Source: Acidisarcina sp963790505
GTDB lineage: Bacteria; Acidobacteriota; Terriglobia; Terriglobales; Acidobacteriaceae
DNA length: 64,000 nt
Direction: 5' to 3'
Assembly: GCA_963790505.1 (NCBI GenBank)
Contig: CAWBOT010000004.1
Location: forward strand, 1-64,000
The position numbers and the translations under genes are program-made. Positions 8,107 to 17,981 of this stretch are shown here, one piece after another. Within the stretch, counting starts at the first letter, position 1. Every line of letters begins with the position of its first letter. The notes under the pieces were generated by a model. It was not told the origin of the DNA. It saw only the letters and a program-made list of their open reading frames with translations, and searched no databases.

Positions 8107-10902
8107 TCAGTTCTTCCCAGCTAGCTGCCGCAGCACATACTGCAGAATCCCACCATTCTCGTAGTAGAGGATCTCCTGCGGAGTATCGATACGGACAGTG
8201 GTCTGAAAGTGCTTCTTGCCGCCATCGGGTGCCGTCGCTTCCACTGTCAGGACTTTCCCGTTAGCGAACTTCGCGTCGAGCAGGTCGCGCAGCCCGTCGA
8301 AGTCGTAAATCTCTTCGCCAGTCAGTCCGAGACTGGCGGTCGATTCCCCGTCGACGTATTGCAGCGGCAGTATGCCCATCCCCACCAGGTTCGAACGATG
8401 GATGCGCTCATAGCTCTCGGCGATGACGGCGCGAACTCCCAACAGCTTCGGCCCCTTGGCCGCCCAGTCGCGCGACGATCCCGAGCCGTACTCTTTACCG
8501 GCGAGAATGACGAGCGGCACTCCGCGCTCGGCGTACTTTACGCTGGCGTCGAAGATGCTCATCCCTTCACCTTCGGGAAGGAGTCGGGTGACGCCGCCCT
8601 CGGTGCCGGGAGCCAGCTTGTTCTTGAGGCGCACGTTGGCAAAGGTGCCGCGCACCATCACCTCGTGGTTGCCGCGGCGCGAGCCGTAGGAGTTGAAGTC
8701 GGCGGGTTTGACTCCGTGCTCGGTAAGGTACTTCCCCGCAGGCCCGTTGAGCTTGATCGATCCAGCCGGCGAGATGTGATCCGTCGTGACGCTATCGCCA
8801 AGCACCGCCAGCACGCGTGCGCCGTGCATGTCCTCAACCGGCGCAGGCGTCGCTTTCATGCCGTCGAAGTACGGCGCCTTGCGGATGTAAGTCGAGTCCG
8901 GCTCCCATTCGTAGACCTGGCCGGCGGGAAACTTCAGCGCCTGCCAGTTCGAGTCACCGTCGCTCACCGTCGCGTATTCCTTCGTGTAGAGCTCCGGCTT
9001 CATCACGCTGGCGATCACGTCGGAGACCTCCTGCTGCGTCGGCCAGATGTCCTTGAGATAAACGGCCTCGCCGCTCTTTCCCTTCCCAAGCGGGTCAGTA
9101 TCGAAATCATGGTCGATTCGGCCAGCCAGCGCATACGCGACCACCAACGGCGGCGACATCAGGTAATTCGCGCGAACGTCGGAGCTGATGCGGCCTTCAA
9201 AGTTACGATTGCCGCTCAGGACCGACACGGCCACGAGTCCGTGGTCGTCGATCGACTTGGTGACGTCGGTTGGCAGCGGTCCGGAGTTGCCGATGCAGGT
9301 CGTGCAGCCGTAGCCAACGACGTTGAAGCGCAGCTTGTCGAGATAGGGCATCAGTCCCGCGTTCTCGTAGTAATCAGTGACCACACGCGAACCCGGCGCG
9401 AGTGAGGTCTTCACCCACGGCGGGACCGTCAGCCCTTTTTCGACCGCCTTCTTCGCGAGGATTCCGGCAGCGACCATCACCGACGGATTCGACGTATTGG
9501 TGCAGCTGGTAATCGCCGCGATGACGATCGAGCCGTGATCGAGATACTGATCGACCTCGACGTTGAAGCGCTCTTTTACCGTGGTGATCGGGCCTTTTTC
9601 CGGCACGCCCTCAGGGCTTTCGAGATTTCCATTGAGCGAGGGATGGCCGCCTTCGCTCTCCCAGCGAATCACCTGCCGCTCGCCATTCTTGTTGGCCGTT
9701 GGGCCAAGCAGCGAGGGAAGCTGCTGCTTGAAGCTGGCGCCTGCGTCCTTGAGCAGCACGCGGTCCTGCGGACGCCGCGGCCCGGCGACGCTCGGCTGCA
9801 CTGTCGAGAGATCGAGCGCGATGGTCTGCGTGTACTCCGCCTCTTCGGCGTCGGGCGTGTGAAAGAGCCCCTGCTCCTTGTAATACGCCTCGACGAGCTT
9901 AATCTGCTCTTCGCCGCGCCCAGTAAGCCGCAGATAGCGGAGCGTCTCGGCGTCGACTGGAAAGATACCGCAGGTCGCGCCATATTCGGGCGCCATGTTG
10001 CCGATGGTTGCGCGGTCGGCGAGCGACAGTTCGCTGATTCCCGCACCGTAAAACTCGACGAACTTGCCGACGACGCCCAGCTTGCGCAGCATCTCGGTGA
10101 CGGTGAGAACTAAGTCCGTCGCGGTCGCGCCTTCTTTGAGCTTGCCGCTGAGTTTGAATCCCACCACCTGCGGCAGCAGCATGGAGACAGGCTGGCCAAG
10201 CATCGCGGCTTCGGCCTCGATGCCACCCACGCCCCAGCCGAGAACCCCCAGGCCATTGATCATCGTGGTGTGGGAATCGGTGCCGACCAGCGTGTCAGGA
10301 TAGGCGCGCAGTTTGCCGTCGACTTCAGTAGTGAAGACGACGCGGGCAAGATACTCGAGGTTCACCTGGTGACAGATACCCATCCCCGGCGGCACGGCGG
10401 AGAAGTTGCGAAACGCCGACTGCCCCCACTTCAAGAATGCGTAACGCTCACGGTTACGAGAAAATTCAAGCGCAGCGTTGATGTCGTACGAACCCTTGGT
10501 GCCATATTCGTCGACCTGCACGGAGTGGTCGATGACCAGCTCGGCAGGCTGCAGCGGATTGATCTTCTCCGGGTCGCCGCCCAACTGCTTCATCGCATCG
10601 CGCATCGCGGCAAGATCGACGACTGCAGGCACACCAGTAAAGTCCTGCATCAGCACCCGCGCCGGCATGTAGGCGATCTCCCGTGAAGGCGTCGCCTTGG
10701 GGTCCCATTTGGCTAGAAATTCAATGTCGGCAGCGGTGACCGACTTGCCGTCTTCGTTGCGCAGCAGGTTTTCGAGCAGAATCCGCAGGCTGTACGGCAG
10801 CCTCCCGAGCTTCACGCCTTTCTGAGCGAGCGCGTCGAGCCGAAAGATTTCATAGGCCTGGTCGCCAGACTTGAGTTGCGATTGACTATCAAAGCTGTTC
10901 AT
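8107..10902 (-). CDS. acnA: Aconitate hydratase A
   Basis: Interconverts citrate and isocitrate in the TCA cycle with a [4Fe-4S] cluster. The product is 931 residues from ATG 10902 (MNSFDSQSQLKSGDQAYEIF), preceded by AGGAAGGAAT. The frame stays open to 11004, but that extension is not conserved. Diagnostic segments include VGTDSHTTMINGLGVLGWGV, ITSCTNTSNPSVM, the cluster region GYGCTTCIGNSGPL, and the swivel-domain segments NSYGSRRGNHEVM and GKEYGSGSSRDWAAKG. The cluster cysteines are present. It is monocistronic and divergent from the GH27 gene. Confidence 0.97.
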   Translation of the reverse strand: MNSFDSQSQLKSGDQAYEIFRLDALAQKGVKLGRLPYSLRILLENLLRNEDGKSVTAADIEFLAKWDPKATPSREIAYMPARVLMQDFTGVPAVVDLAAMRDAMKQLGGDPEKINPLQPAELVIDHSVQVDEYGTKGSYDINAALEFSRNRERYAFLKWGQSAFRNFSAVPPGMGICHQVNLEYLARVVFTTEVDGKLRAYPDTLVGTDSHTTMINGLGVLGWGVGGIEAEAAMLGQPVSMLLPQVVGFKLSGKLKEGATATDLVLTVTEMLRKLGVVGKFVEFYGAGISELSLADRATIGNMAPEYGATCGIFPVDAETLRYLRLTGRGEEQIKLVEAYYKEQGLFHTPDAEEAEYTQTIALDLSTVQPSVAGPRRPQDRVLLKDAGASFKQQLPSLLGPTANKNGERQVIRWESEGGHPSLNGNLESPEGVPEKGPITTVKERFNVEVDQYLDHGSIVIAAITSCTNTSNPSVMVAAGILAKKAVEKGLTVPPWVKTSLAPGSRVVTDYYENAGLMPYLDKLRFNVVGYGCTTCIGNSGPLPTDVTKSIDDHGLVAVSVLSGNRNFEGRISSDVRANYLMSPPLVVAYALAGRIDHDFDTDPLGKGKSGEAVYLKDIWPTQQEVSDVIASVMKPELYTKEYATVSDGDSNWQALKFPAGQVYEWEPDSTYIRKAPYFDGMKATPAPVEDMHGARVLAVLGDSVTTDHISPAGSIKLNGPAGKYLTEHGVKPADFNSYGSRRGNHEVMVRGTFANVRLKNKLAPGTEGGVTRLLPEGEGMSIFDASVKYAERGVPLVILAGKEYGSGSSRDWAAKGPKLLGVRAVIAESYERIHRSNLVGMGILPLQYVDGESTASLGLTGEEIYDFDGLRDLLDAKFANGKVLTVEATAPDGGKKHFQTTVRIDTPQEILYYENGGILQYVLRQLAGKN

Positions 10903-11320
10903 CTCATTCCTTCCTCTGCGAGCCCTCATTTCCACGAGGTCGCTCGCCGTTCCATAATGACCGTCTTCCCCGGTCGTTTCGGTCGAGGTTTCGCGCGCAA
11001 ACACAGGCCCCCGGCGCCAGACGGAGGGCCGGAGCGAATTTCCTCGGCAAAGCTAAAAGACTAGTCAGTTGGAGGGAAGTCGTCCACGGTCGGGACGACC
11101 GCGGCGGAAGCGCCGAAGATAGATGACGGCCGGGCGCCCCGCACCGAGCGAGTCAAAGAGGACGGGTTTAGTGTCCCAGGGCCTCATAGAATCTGCTTCT
11201 ATTGTAACGCCGCAGCCTATCGTCGACAGAATCCGTCGCGCCTGAGGCCATTCGGCCTTTGCATACGTCCCTTGTAGCTGAAATACTTGCGGGCGCGGCG
11301 GCTTGCCCACGGAGACGGTA
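10903..11320. other. 418-bp divergent intergenic region (acnA / GH27)
   Basis: I see no convincing gene. The interval must hold promoters for both flanking genes. GTCGTCC (11079-11085) and GGACGAC (11093-11099) form a 7-bp inverted repeat that could be a small hairpin or operator. The open frames on the minus strand read into the GH27 gene in another frame and look spurious. Confidence 0.5.
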
Positions 11321-12985
11321 ATGAAGAGATCGGCGAAAAGAGCAGCGGGATGGCAGTGCGCGGTCGGCTTGTTCATTGGAATATTGTTGAGCGGGGCCTC
11401 TACACCAACGGTGGCAGCGCAAAGCGCTGCGGCGACGCGCACCGACATCTCCGGCACGTGGGTGGCTCAGGTGAGCTCGGCGATGGGGCCGCTCGAAATC
11501 TCTTACCGGCTGAAGGTCGTCGACGGCAAGATCTCCGGAATCCAGACGCTTCCCTTCGGCGACTCCAAAATCATCGACGGCCAGGTGACGGGCGACACCT
11601 TTCACTTCACCGTCGCGCTCGACCGCTTCGGAGTCGTCCAGAACAAGGAAGTCCTAGGCAAGATCGTGGGCGACACGCTCGTGCTGACTCCGGCATTCCC
11701 AGCGCCTCCGCCGGGGTTTCCAGGCGGTCCGCCGGCCGGTGCCGCTGCTGAGGCTGGTCCTCCTCCGAATGCGCGTCCGAACTATCCGGTGGGCGAGACC
11801 ACTTTTCAGCGCGGCACTCCCACGCCTTCCTATCGCGCACCCGCCGTGGACTATGCGACGCTGCCCAAGGTCGATCTTCCCACGACCTTCCACGACGTTC
11901 CCTACAACGGCCTGGCCAAGACGCCGCCGATGGGCTGGAACAGCTGGAACAAGTTCCGCACCCAGATCAGCGACAAGACCGTACGCGAGATTACCGACGC
12001 CGCTGTCTCCTCGGGCATGAAAGACGCCGGCTACATATTCATCAACATCGACGATGGCTGGCAGGGTACGCGCGATGCCAGTGGTCGGATCCAGGCGAAC
12101 CCGAACTTCCCGGACATGAAGGCGCTCGCGGACTACGTCCATTCCAAAGGACTGAAACTGGGAATTTACTCCTCGCCTGGACCGCGCACCTGCGCCGGCT
12201 TCGAGGGCAGCTACGGCCACGAGGAGCAGGACGCCAAGACGTACGCCGACTGGGGCATCGATTACCTCAAGTACGACTGGTGCAGCGCCTCCCGCATCTG
12301 GAAGGACGCTGACATGCACGCGGCCTATCAAAAGATGGGTGACGCGCTCCAAAAGACCGGCCGTCCGATCGTCTATTCGCTCTGCCAGTACGGGCGCGCC
12401 AGTGTGCAGGAGTGGGGACCGCTGGTCAGTGGCAACCTCTGGCGCACCACCGGAGATATCCGCGACACTTACGCATCGATGGAAAAGATCGGCTTCGCGC
12501 AGAGCGATCTCGCGAAATATGCCGGACCCGGCCACTGGAACGACCCCGACATGCTGGAAATCGGCAACGGCGGCATGACCAATGACGAATACCGCATGCA
12601 CTTCAGCCTCTGGTCGATGATCGCCGCACCGCTGATCGCCGGAAACGACCTGCGCATCGACAATCCAGAAATCAAGGCAATCCTGCTCAACAAGGAAGTG
12701 ATCGCCGTCGACCAGGATCCGCTCGGAAAAGGCGGCGCGCGTGTCGCGCAGGAGGGAGACATTGAAGTGTGGGCCAAGCCGCTTGCCTCGGGCGATTACG
12801 CCGTAGCGATCTTCAATCGCGGAGCAGCCGAGGCGAAGGGAACAGCCGCCTGGAAAGGCTTCGGCTGGAGCGGCAAGCACTCCGTGCGCGACCTCTGGGC
12901 GCACGCCGACCGGGGCGAGGCGGTCGACTCGTTCTCGGCGAGCGTGCCCAGCCACGGGGTAGTGATGCTACGCGTCGCAAAGTAG
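11321..12985 (+). CDS. Exported alpha-galactosidase, GH27, with N-terminal beta domain
   Basis: Hydrolyses alpha-galactosides outside the cytoplasm. The 554-residue product starts at ATG 11321 (GGAG 6 nt upstream), with a signal peptide of about 33 residues. An N-terminal module of about 100 residues (DISGTWVAQVSSAMGPLEIS...) looks like the beta-rich domain found on many acidobacterial exported proteins. A Pro/Ala linker follows, then the GH27 barrel (about 195-460): TPPMGWNSWNKF, nucleophile D319 in YLKYDWC and acid/base D379 in RTTGDI. A C-terminal beta domain ends the chain. The linkage and substrate are inferred from the family; alpha-N-acetylgalactosaminidase is also in GH27. Confidence 0.9.
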   Translation: MKRSAKRAAGWQCAVGLFIGILLSGASTPTVAAQSAAATRTDISGTWVAQVSSAMGPLEISYRLKVVDGKISGIQTLPFGDSKIIDGQVTGDTFHFTVALDRFGVVQNKEVLGKIVGDTLVLTPAFPAPPPGFPGGPPAGAAAEAGPPPNARPNYPVGETTFQRGTPTPSYRAPAVDYATLPKVDLPTTFHDVPYNGLAKTPPMGWNSWNKFRTQISDKTVREITDAAVSSGMKDAGYIFINIDDGWQGTRDASGRIQANPNFPDMKALADYVHSKGLKLGIYSSPGPRTCAGFEGSYGHEEQDAKTYADWGIDYLKYDWCSASRIWKDADMHAAYQKMGDALQKTGRPIVYSLCQYGRASVQEWGPLVSGNLWRTTGDIRDTYASMEKIGFAQSDLAKYAGPGHWNDPDMLEIGNGGMTNDEYRMHFSLWSMIAAPLIAGNDLRIDNPEIKAILLNKEVIAVDQDPLGKGGARVAQEGDIEVWAKPLASGDYAVAIFNRGAAEAKGTAAWKGFGWSGKHSVRDLWAHADRGEAVDSFSASVPSHGVVMLRVAK

Positions 12986-13027
12986 GTCAAGCCGAATGGG
13001 GGCCTCACGCGCAGCGGAGTTGCCGAT

Positions 13028-15244
13028 GTGAAAACTCTCAGCGGCCTTTATGCAGTGATGCTCTTCTGCCTGTCGAGCATCGCACTGGCTCAGGAGCACG
13101 CTAATTCGAGCGTCGGCTCGTTGCCAGCGATGCCTCCTCAGTCGATGACGATGCTGACCAGACCAGCCGCGCCCTCGTTCGGCCCGGAAGGCCTCATCAA
13201 GCTCGATGCCGTCGTCGAGGATCAGGCGGGAAAACCCGTATCCGGTCTCGCTGCCAAAGACTTCACCTTACTGGAAAATGGTCAGGCAAACAGGGTCGTC
13301 TCTTTTCAGGCTTTCGACGGGACCTCGGCCACGCGCGAGACCCCGGTTGAAGTCATTGTGGTCCTCGATGAGCTCGACCTGCCGGTCAGCCTTGTTTCGT
13401 ACGAGCGAAACTCCGTGGAGGCGTTCCTGCGACAGAACGGAGGCCATCTCGCCCAGCCGGTCTCCATCTTCTCGCTGATCGAAACCGGTCTGTGGCTGCG
13501 CTCGAAGCCGTCGAATGACGGAAATGCTCTGGCCGATCGGCTTGCTCATAATCGCGAGGTCGAGTTGGTGCGCACCAACCGAGGTAGCCAGTTGGGAAGG
13601 GCTCCCGCGTCGCTGGGCGCGAAAGACTTGTCCGCCATGGCTGCGTTGAAGGCGCTAGGCCAGATCGCCGCCGCCGAGAGACAGAAGCCGGGGAGAAAGC
13701 TGCTGTTATGGGTCGGGCCGGGCTGGGGCGTCGGAAGCGGCGCCTACGCGGAAGGTGTTTCCTCGAAAGAAAACACTTTCTATACGATTCGCTGGTTCTC
13801 AACTCTTCTTCGAGAGGCCCGAGTTTCGCTTTATAGCTTTTCGGCGGGAGAAACCGACCCTCGCTCGCATCTCTACCTGGCATACCTGCGCGGGGTGCAA
13901 TCGCCCCACGATGCGAGCTTCATGAATCTGTACAGGAAGGTGCTTGCGGTGCAGAGCGGCGGACGGGTGTTCGATCCGATCAACGACCTTGCCAGCCAGA
14001 TCGAGAGTTGCGTTCGTGGAGCGGAGGTCTTCTATACTTTGTCGTTCGATCCATTGCCCGCCAGCCATCCGAACGAGTATCACGATCTCAAGGTTGAGGT
14101 CGACAAGCCGGGTCTGACGGCCCGGACAAGCACCGGATACTACGACGAGCCTTATTACATCGATGAACAGGGCACTCCGGTCAAGCGTCTCACGGTGGAG
14201 CAGTTGGAGCAGATCTTACAGGCTGCTCATGACGAATCAGATGGCGCGTTAGCTCGCCGACTCTCTGGCCTTGCGCTTACCGAGCGGCTCAGCGAAGCGC
14301 AGCCAGCTGCCTGGACATCGCCATTGCGGGGCGCAAAAACCCGGCAGGCACTCGTTGCCTTGGCAGATGCATCGGTGTTTCTCAATCCTCCGGCAGGTGA
14401 GTCCCTTGGCGATCCGCCTCCGGATGCGGCAGCGCAACAAAGCATGATCTCGTCGGCAGCCGATTACCTGAAGAACGAGATACCACGGCTGCCAAACTTT
14501 GTCGCCTTGCGCACAACCCTCCGTTATCAGGAGACAGCGGCATTGGATGAAGGCAACACCGTGGTCCAGTACGAACCCCTCCATCTGGCGGAGAACTTTA
14601 AGGAAACCGTTCTTTACCGCAACGGAGCCGAGGTCGCCGATCCAGGGGGGCAAAAGCGCAAGAAACGGAGTGCAAAAGACCCGTATCTGATCACCTATGG
14701 CACCTTCGGCCCGGCGCTCAATTTCATCCGCGACATCGTTGCCGTCCCCACCAACTTGAGTTGGAGCCGATGGGAACGCGGTTCGTCCGGCCCTGTGGCG
14801 ATATTCCAGTACACCGTTCCGGCGCAACGCTCTCTCTACCAACTATGGGGCTGCTGCCTTCCTGACGGAGACGGCACGATGAGCTTCGACAGGCGTTCTG
14901 GATATCAGGGAGAAGTCGCGATTGATCCTGAAAGCGGCGCGATTCTCCGTTTCGTATCAGAGGCACAATTGGGTGAATTCCCGATCGCCAACCGCTCCGA
15001 CTTTATGGTCGAGTATGGCCCGGTGGAGATCGGGGGGAAGACATACATCTGCCCGGTGAGAAGCGTCTCTATCGTGAGAATGCGTTCCATCGTCAGCCTG
15101 GCTGCGTGGGACGAGAGCTTCAGAACCTATGGCCCCTTGGTGACGATGCTGAACGATATTCACTATACGAACTATCACATATTCCGTGGGGAGTCGCGCT
15201 TGATTACCGACATTAATTCGGTTACGGGCCAGAGCCCGCGTTAG
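13028..15244 (+). CDS. Secreted von Willebrand-type protein (acidobacterial VWFA class)
   Basis: A 738-residue exported protein from GTG 13028 (GGAG 8 nt upstream) with signal peptide MKTLSGLYAVMLFCLSSIALA. Residues about 55-100 (LDAVVEDQAGKPVSGLAAKDFTLLE...) form the Ig-like beta segment seen before VWA domains in this lineage. A VWA-like fold follows (about 105-345: VEVIVVLDELDLP, then GRKLLLWVGPGWG). The MIDAS metal site looks degenerate, since VLDELDLP replaces DxSxS. The C-terminal half is uncharacterised. The role is unknown, possibly adhesion or protein interaction. The 3' end overlaps the convergent DUF5995 gene by 23 nt. Confidence 0.82.
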   Translation: MKTLSGLYAVMLFCLSSIALAQEHANSSVGSLPAMPPQSMTMLTRPAAPSFGPEGLIKLDAVVEDQAGKPVSGLAAKDFTLLENGQANRVVSFQAFDGTSATRETPVEVIVVLDELDLPVSLVSYERNSVEAFLRQNGGHLAQPVSIFSLIETGLWLRSKPSNDGNALADRLAHNREVELVRTNRGSQLGRAPASLGAKDLSAMAALKALGQIAAAERQKPGRKLLLWVGPGWGVGSGAYAEGVSSKENTFYTIRWFSTLLREARVSLYSFSAGETDPRSHLYLAYLRGVQSPHDASFMNLYRKVLAVQSGGRVFDPINDLASQIESCVRGAEVFYTLSFDPLPASHPNEYHDLKVEVDKPGLTARTSTGYYDEPYYIDEQGTPVKRLTVEQLEQILQAAHDESDGALARRLSGLALTERLSEAQPAAWTSPLRGAKTRQALVALADASVFLNPPAGESLGDPPPDAAAQQSMISSAADYLKNEIPRLPNFVALRTTLRYQETAALDEGNTVVQYEPLHLAENFKETVLYRNGAEVADPGGQKRKKRSAKDPYLITYGTFGPALNFIRDIVAVPTNLSWSRWERGSSGPVAIFQYTVPAQRSLYQLWGCCLPDGDGTMSFDRRSGYQGEVAIDPESGAILRFVSEAQLGEFPIANRSDFMVEYGPVEIGGKTYICPVRSVSIVRMRSIVSLAAWDESFRTYGPLVTMLNDIHYTNYHIFRGESRLITDINSVTGQSPR

Positions 15245-15989
15245 CCTTCGCCAGAGTCTCAATCACCTGTCGGACATTCTTCGTCTCAGCCTGTTGAATG
15301 AGCGCCAATCCAGCGCCGCCGAGCAGCGGATGGAGAATCGCCTCGCCCTCGATCGACACTGTAAGATCGAGCCCGTCAATCGTGGCGTCGTGAAGCACCG
15401 CCGGCTCTGAGGCCAAACGCTGGGCCGAGAGCCACGCGGCATCGCGAGCGGCGACGATGTCGAAGTTGACCAGCGACGTCTCGTTGCGCAATCCGATCTT
15501 TTCCAAATCGCCAATCAGCGGAGAAACAAGGGCGATCTCCGAGGCGACCGTGCCGACCAGGCTCGCCAGCACGCCGTTAATCTCATCGAAGTCGGGCTTA
15601 AGCTGAGGCAGCTGGTCGCCGGGGCAGACCTGCGCCGCAGCGACGCCCAGATCGAGGTTAATGTGCGCGTTCATCCCCGAAAGCAGTTGCTGCAGGATGA
15701 GAAGATCGGCATCGCCACATCCCTCAAAGGCGATCATCCAACTGCGCCTCGCACGCCCGCCCGACTGAAAAGTCGCCAGGGCATCGAGATACCGCGATGC
15801 AAACACAACGTCGAGCTGCTCCATCAGCGGCCCATTCTGAAAGCTGCCCGCGGCAATCCCGTCACGCACCGCGCAGGTCACTCGCCGGTAGAGCGCCGCG
15901 AAGTAGCCGAGACGGCTCTCGTCCTTCCAGGCCTGCTGAACGATTGCATCCAGCGCCGTAATCACATCGCCGATGGTTTGCGCGCCCAT
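15222..15989 (-). CDS. DUF5995 family protein
   Basis: A 255-residue soluble protein, mostly helical, with MIAFEGCGDADLLILQQLLSGMNAHINLDLGVAAAQV, where the NAHINLDL segment is characteristic of DUF5995. No signal peptide is visible. The function of this family is not established. The 3' end overlaps the VWFA gene convergently. It is divergent from the phospholipase C gene with about 260 bp between. Confidence 0.75.
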   Translation of the reverse strand: MGAQTIGDVITALDAIVQQAWKDESRLGYFAALYRRVTCAVRDGIAAGSFQNGPLMEQLDVVFASRYLDALATFQSGGRARRSWMIAFEGCGDADLLILQQLLSGMNAHINLDLGVAAAQVCPGDQLPQLKPDFDEINGVLASLVGTVASEIALVSPLIGDLEKIGLRNETSLVNFDIVAARDAAWLSAQRLASEPAVLHDATIDGLDLTVSIEGEAILHPLLGGAGLALIQQAETKNVRQVIETLAKANAGSGP

Positions 15990-16248
15990 AGACCTCTACT
16001 GGGGGATGACAGTTCAGACCGCCATGGCTATGGGTTGCTCCATTTATCGAAAATTCACCAAAAGAGGCAGCGCATCCAGCGCGGATCGAGGTGCCCGGGC
16101 GTCTTCTGACTGCGGCCCGTGAGTCGCTCGATGAATTTCCACGCTGTTTCTCCTATTCGCGATTCAGTAACGCCTCTGTCATCCTCCGTTCACATTCGCA
16201 CATTAATAAATAGGGTCGCGGCCGAATTCCCGGCCCGGAGGAGTACTG

Positions 16249-17883
16249 ATGCAGAAATTACTGGCAGGTTCGCTGGCCACAGTGCTGGTCGCTGGACAGA
16301 TCGTGTCCCCCGTCGCAGCGCATGCGGCGTCCACTGATTACCCCACCACAACGCCGATCAAGCACCTGGTCGTGATCTTCCAGGAGAACGTTTCGTTCGA
16401 CCACTATTTTGGCACCTATCCGGTTGCGATGAACCCTCCCGGAGAACCCAAATTCACCGCTGCCTACCTGACCCCCGGGGTGAACGGTCTCAACACTTTC
16501 CTCCAGCATCGCAACCCGAATCTGAATGCCGTCAATGGCGCCAGCGCCTCGAACCCCTTCCGCCTCGACCGTTCGCAGGCCGCCACCGCTGACCAGGACC
16601 ACGACTATACTCCCGAACAGCAGGCATTCGACCACGGCAATATGGACGCCTTCCCGGCCTACACCGGAACCGCCGGACCGCCCCCCGCGGGTCTAGCTAC
16701 GACCGCCCTGGTCATGGGCTACTATGACGGCAACACGGTCACCGCTCTGTGGAACTACGCCAACCACTTCTCCATGAGCGACAACTCCTACGGCACAACC
16801 TTCGGTCCCTCGACGCCGGGCGCAATCAACGTGGTCTCCGGCCAAACCAACGGCGTGATCGACGTCAACGGCGCCGATTATGCGACCGTCGCCGACGGCA
16901 ATGGCGGTCTCACGCTGACCAGCGACGCCGATCCGGCGGGCGACGTCTGCTCCAGCTCCACCAACCTCGCCATGAGCGGCAAGAACATTGGCGACCTGTT
17001 GAATGCCAAGGGCATCTCGTGGGGCTTCTTCTCGGGCGGCTTCGACCTGACCCTCACCAACTCGAATGGAAGCACGGGCTGCGCGCGCAGCACCACCTCC
17101 ACGGTGACCGGCGTGAAAAAGGCCGACTACATTCCCCATCACCAGCCGTTCCAGTACTACGCGTCCACCCAGAACCTGAAGCACACCCGCCCCTCGTCAG
17201 TGGCCATGATCGGCCAGCCCGGCGATGCGGCCAACCACCAGTACGATATTCACGACTTCTTCGACGCGGTCAGCGCGGGCAACTTCCCCGCGGTCAGCTA
17301 TCTGAAGGCCCCCGGCTTCCAGGACGGCCACGCCGGCTACTCCGATCCGCTCGATGAACAGACCTTCATCGTTAACACCATCAACTTCCTCGAGAAGCAG
17401 CCCGACTGGAACAGCACCGCGGTGATCATCAACTATGACGACTCTGACGGCTGGTACGACCATCAGCTTGGCATGCTGGTCAACGGCTCTGAAACCACCC
17501 AGGATGCACTGACCGGCCCGAATGCCTGCGGCTCGGCCTCCAGCGCGCTGGCTGGCGTCAACCCCGCCACCACCCACGCGCAAGGCCGCTGCGGCTTTGG
17601 TCCACGGATTCCCTTGCTCGCGATCTCGCCCTGGGCCCGGATCAACGCCGTCGACCACACCATGACCGACCAGAGCTCGATTCCCCACTTCATCGAAGAC
17701 AACTGGCTCGGTTCCGAACGGATCGGCCAAGGCTCCTTCGATCAGGGATCGGGATCTCTCCAGTTCCTTTTCGATTTCGCGAACTACACCACTGTTCCCC
17801 CGCGGAATACGCCACTGTTCCTCGATCCGAGCACCGGCGAACCAACCACCGCCCCGCCGCCAGTACCGCTGCCCGTACCCTAA
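16249..17883 (+). CDS. Exported phosphoesterase, phospholipase C / acid phosphatase family
   Basis: Hydrolyses phosphate esters outside the cytoplasm. The 544-residue product starts at ATG 16249 with a strong CGGAGGAGT ribosome site and signal peptide MQKLLAGSLATVLVAGQIVS...AHAA. Family motifs include HLVVIFQENVSFDHYFGTYP near the mature N-terminus and NYDDSDGWYDHQ about two thirds along; these supply metal-binding residues in the AcpA/PLC phosphoesterase family. It lacks the twin-arginine signal often seen in this family. The substrate is undecided (phospholipid or phosphomonoester). A clear terminator follows. Confidence 0.86.
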   Translation: MQKLLAGSLATVLVAGQIVSPVAAHAASTDYPTTTPIKHLVVIFQENVSFDHYFGTYPVAMNPPGEPKFTAAYLTPGVNGLNTFLQHRNPNLNAVNGASASNPFRLDRSQAATADQDHDYTPEQQAFDHGNMDAFPAYTGTAGPPPAGLATTALVMGYYDGNTVTALWNYANHFSMSDNSYGTTFGPSTPGAINVVSGQTNGVIDVNGADYATVADGNGGLTLTSDADPAGDVCSSSTNLAMSGKNIGDLLNAKGISWGFFSGGFDLTLTNSNGSTGCARSTTSTVTGVKKADYIPHHQPFQYYASTQNLKHTRPSSVAMIGQPGDAANHQYDIHDFFDAVSAGNFPAVSYLKAPGFQDGHAGYSDPLDEQTFIVNTINFLEKQPDWNSTAVIINYDDSDGWYDHQLGMLVNGSETTQDALTGPNACGSASSALAGVNPATTHAQGRCGFGPRIPLLAISPWARINAVDHTMTDQSSIPHFIEDNWLGSERIGQGSFDQGSGSLQFLFDFANYTTVPPRNTPLFLDPSTGEPTTAPPPVPLPVP

Positions 17884-17916
17884 CTCCAACCGCAATCTGA
17901 ACAGCACTGCATTTGT

Positions 17917-17950
17917 CAGGGGTCTGGCTACCACCAGGCCCCTGATTTAT
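17917..17950 (+). terminator. Terminator hairpin after the phosphoesterase gene
   Basis: An 11-bp stem with one G-T pair (17917-17927 with 17934-17944), a six-base loop, then an AT-rich run ATTTATT. Confidence 0.75.
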
Positions 17951-17981
17951 TCCCTATCATTGACTGCAGAGGTCGTTTCGC

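Noticed and set aside
11654..12955. 433-codon minus-strand frame opposite the GH27 gene
   Set aside because: Antisense shadow; the GH27 frame has a complete set of family motifs.
13399..13883. Overlapping frames inside the VWFA gene that could suggest a second protein
   Set aside because: Codon composition and lack of start signals point to shadow frames.
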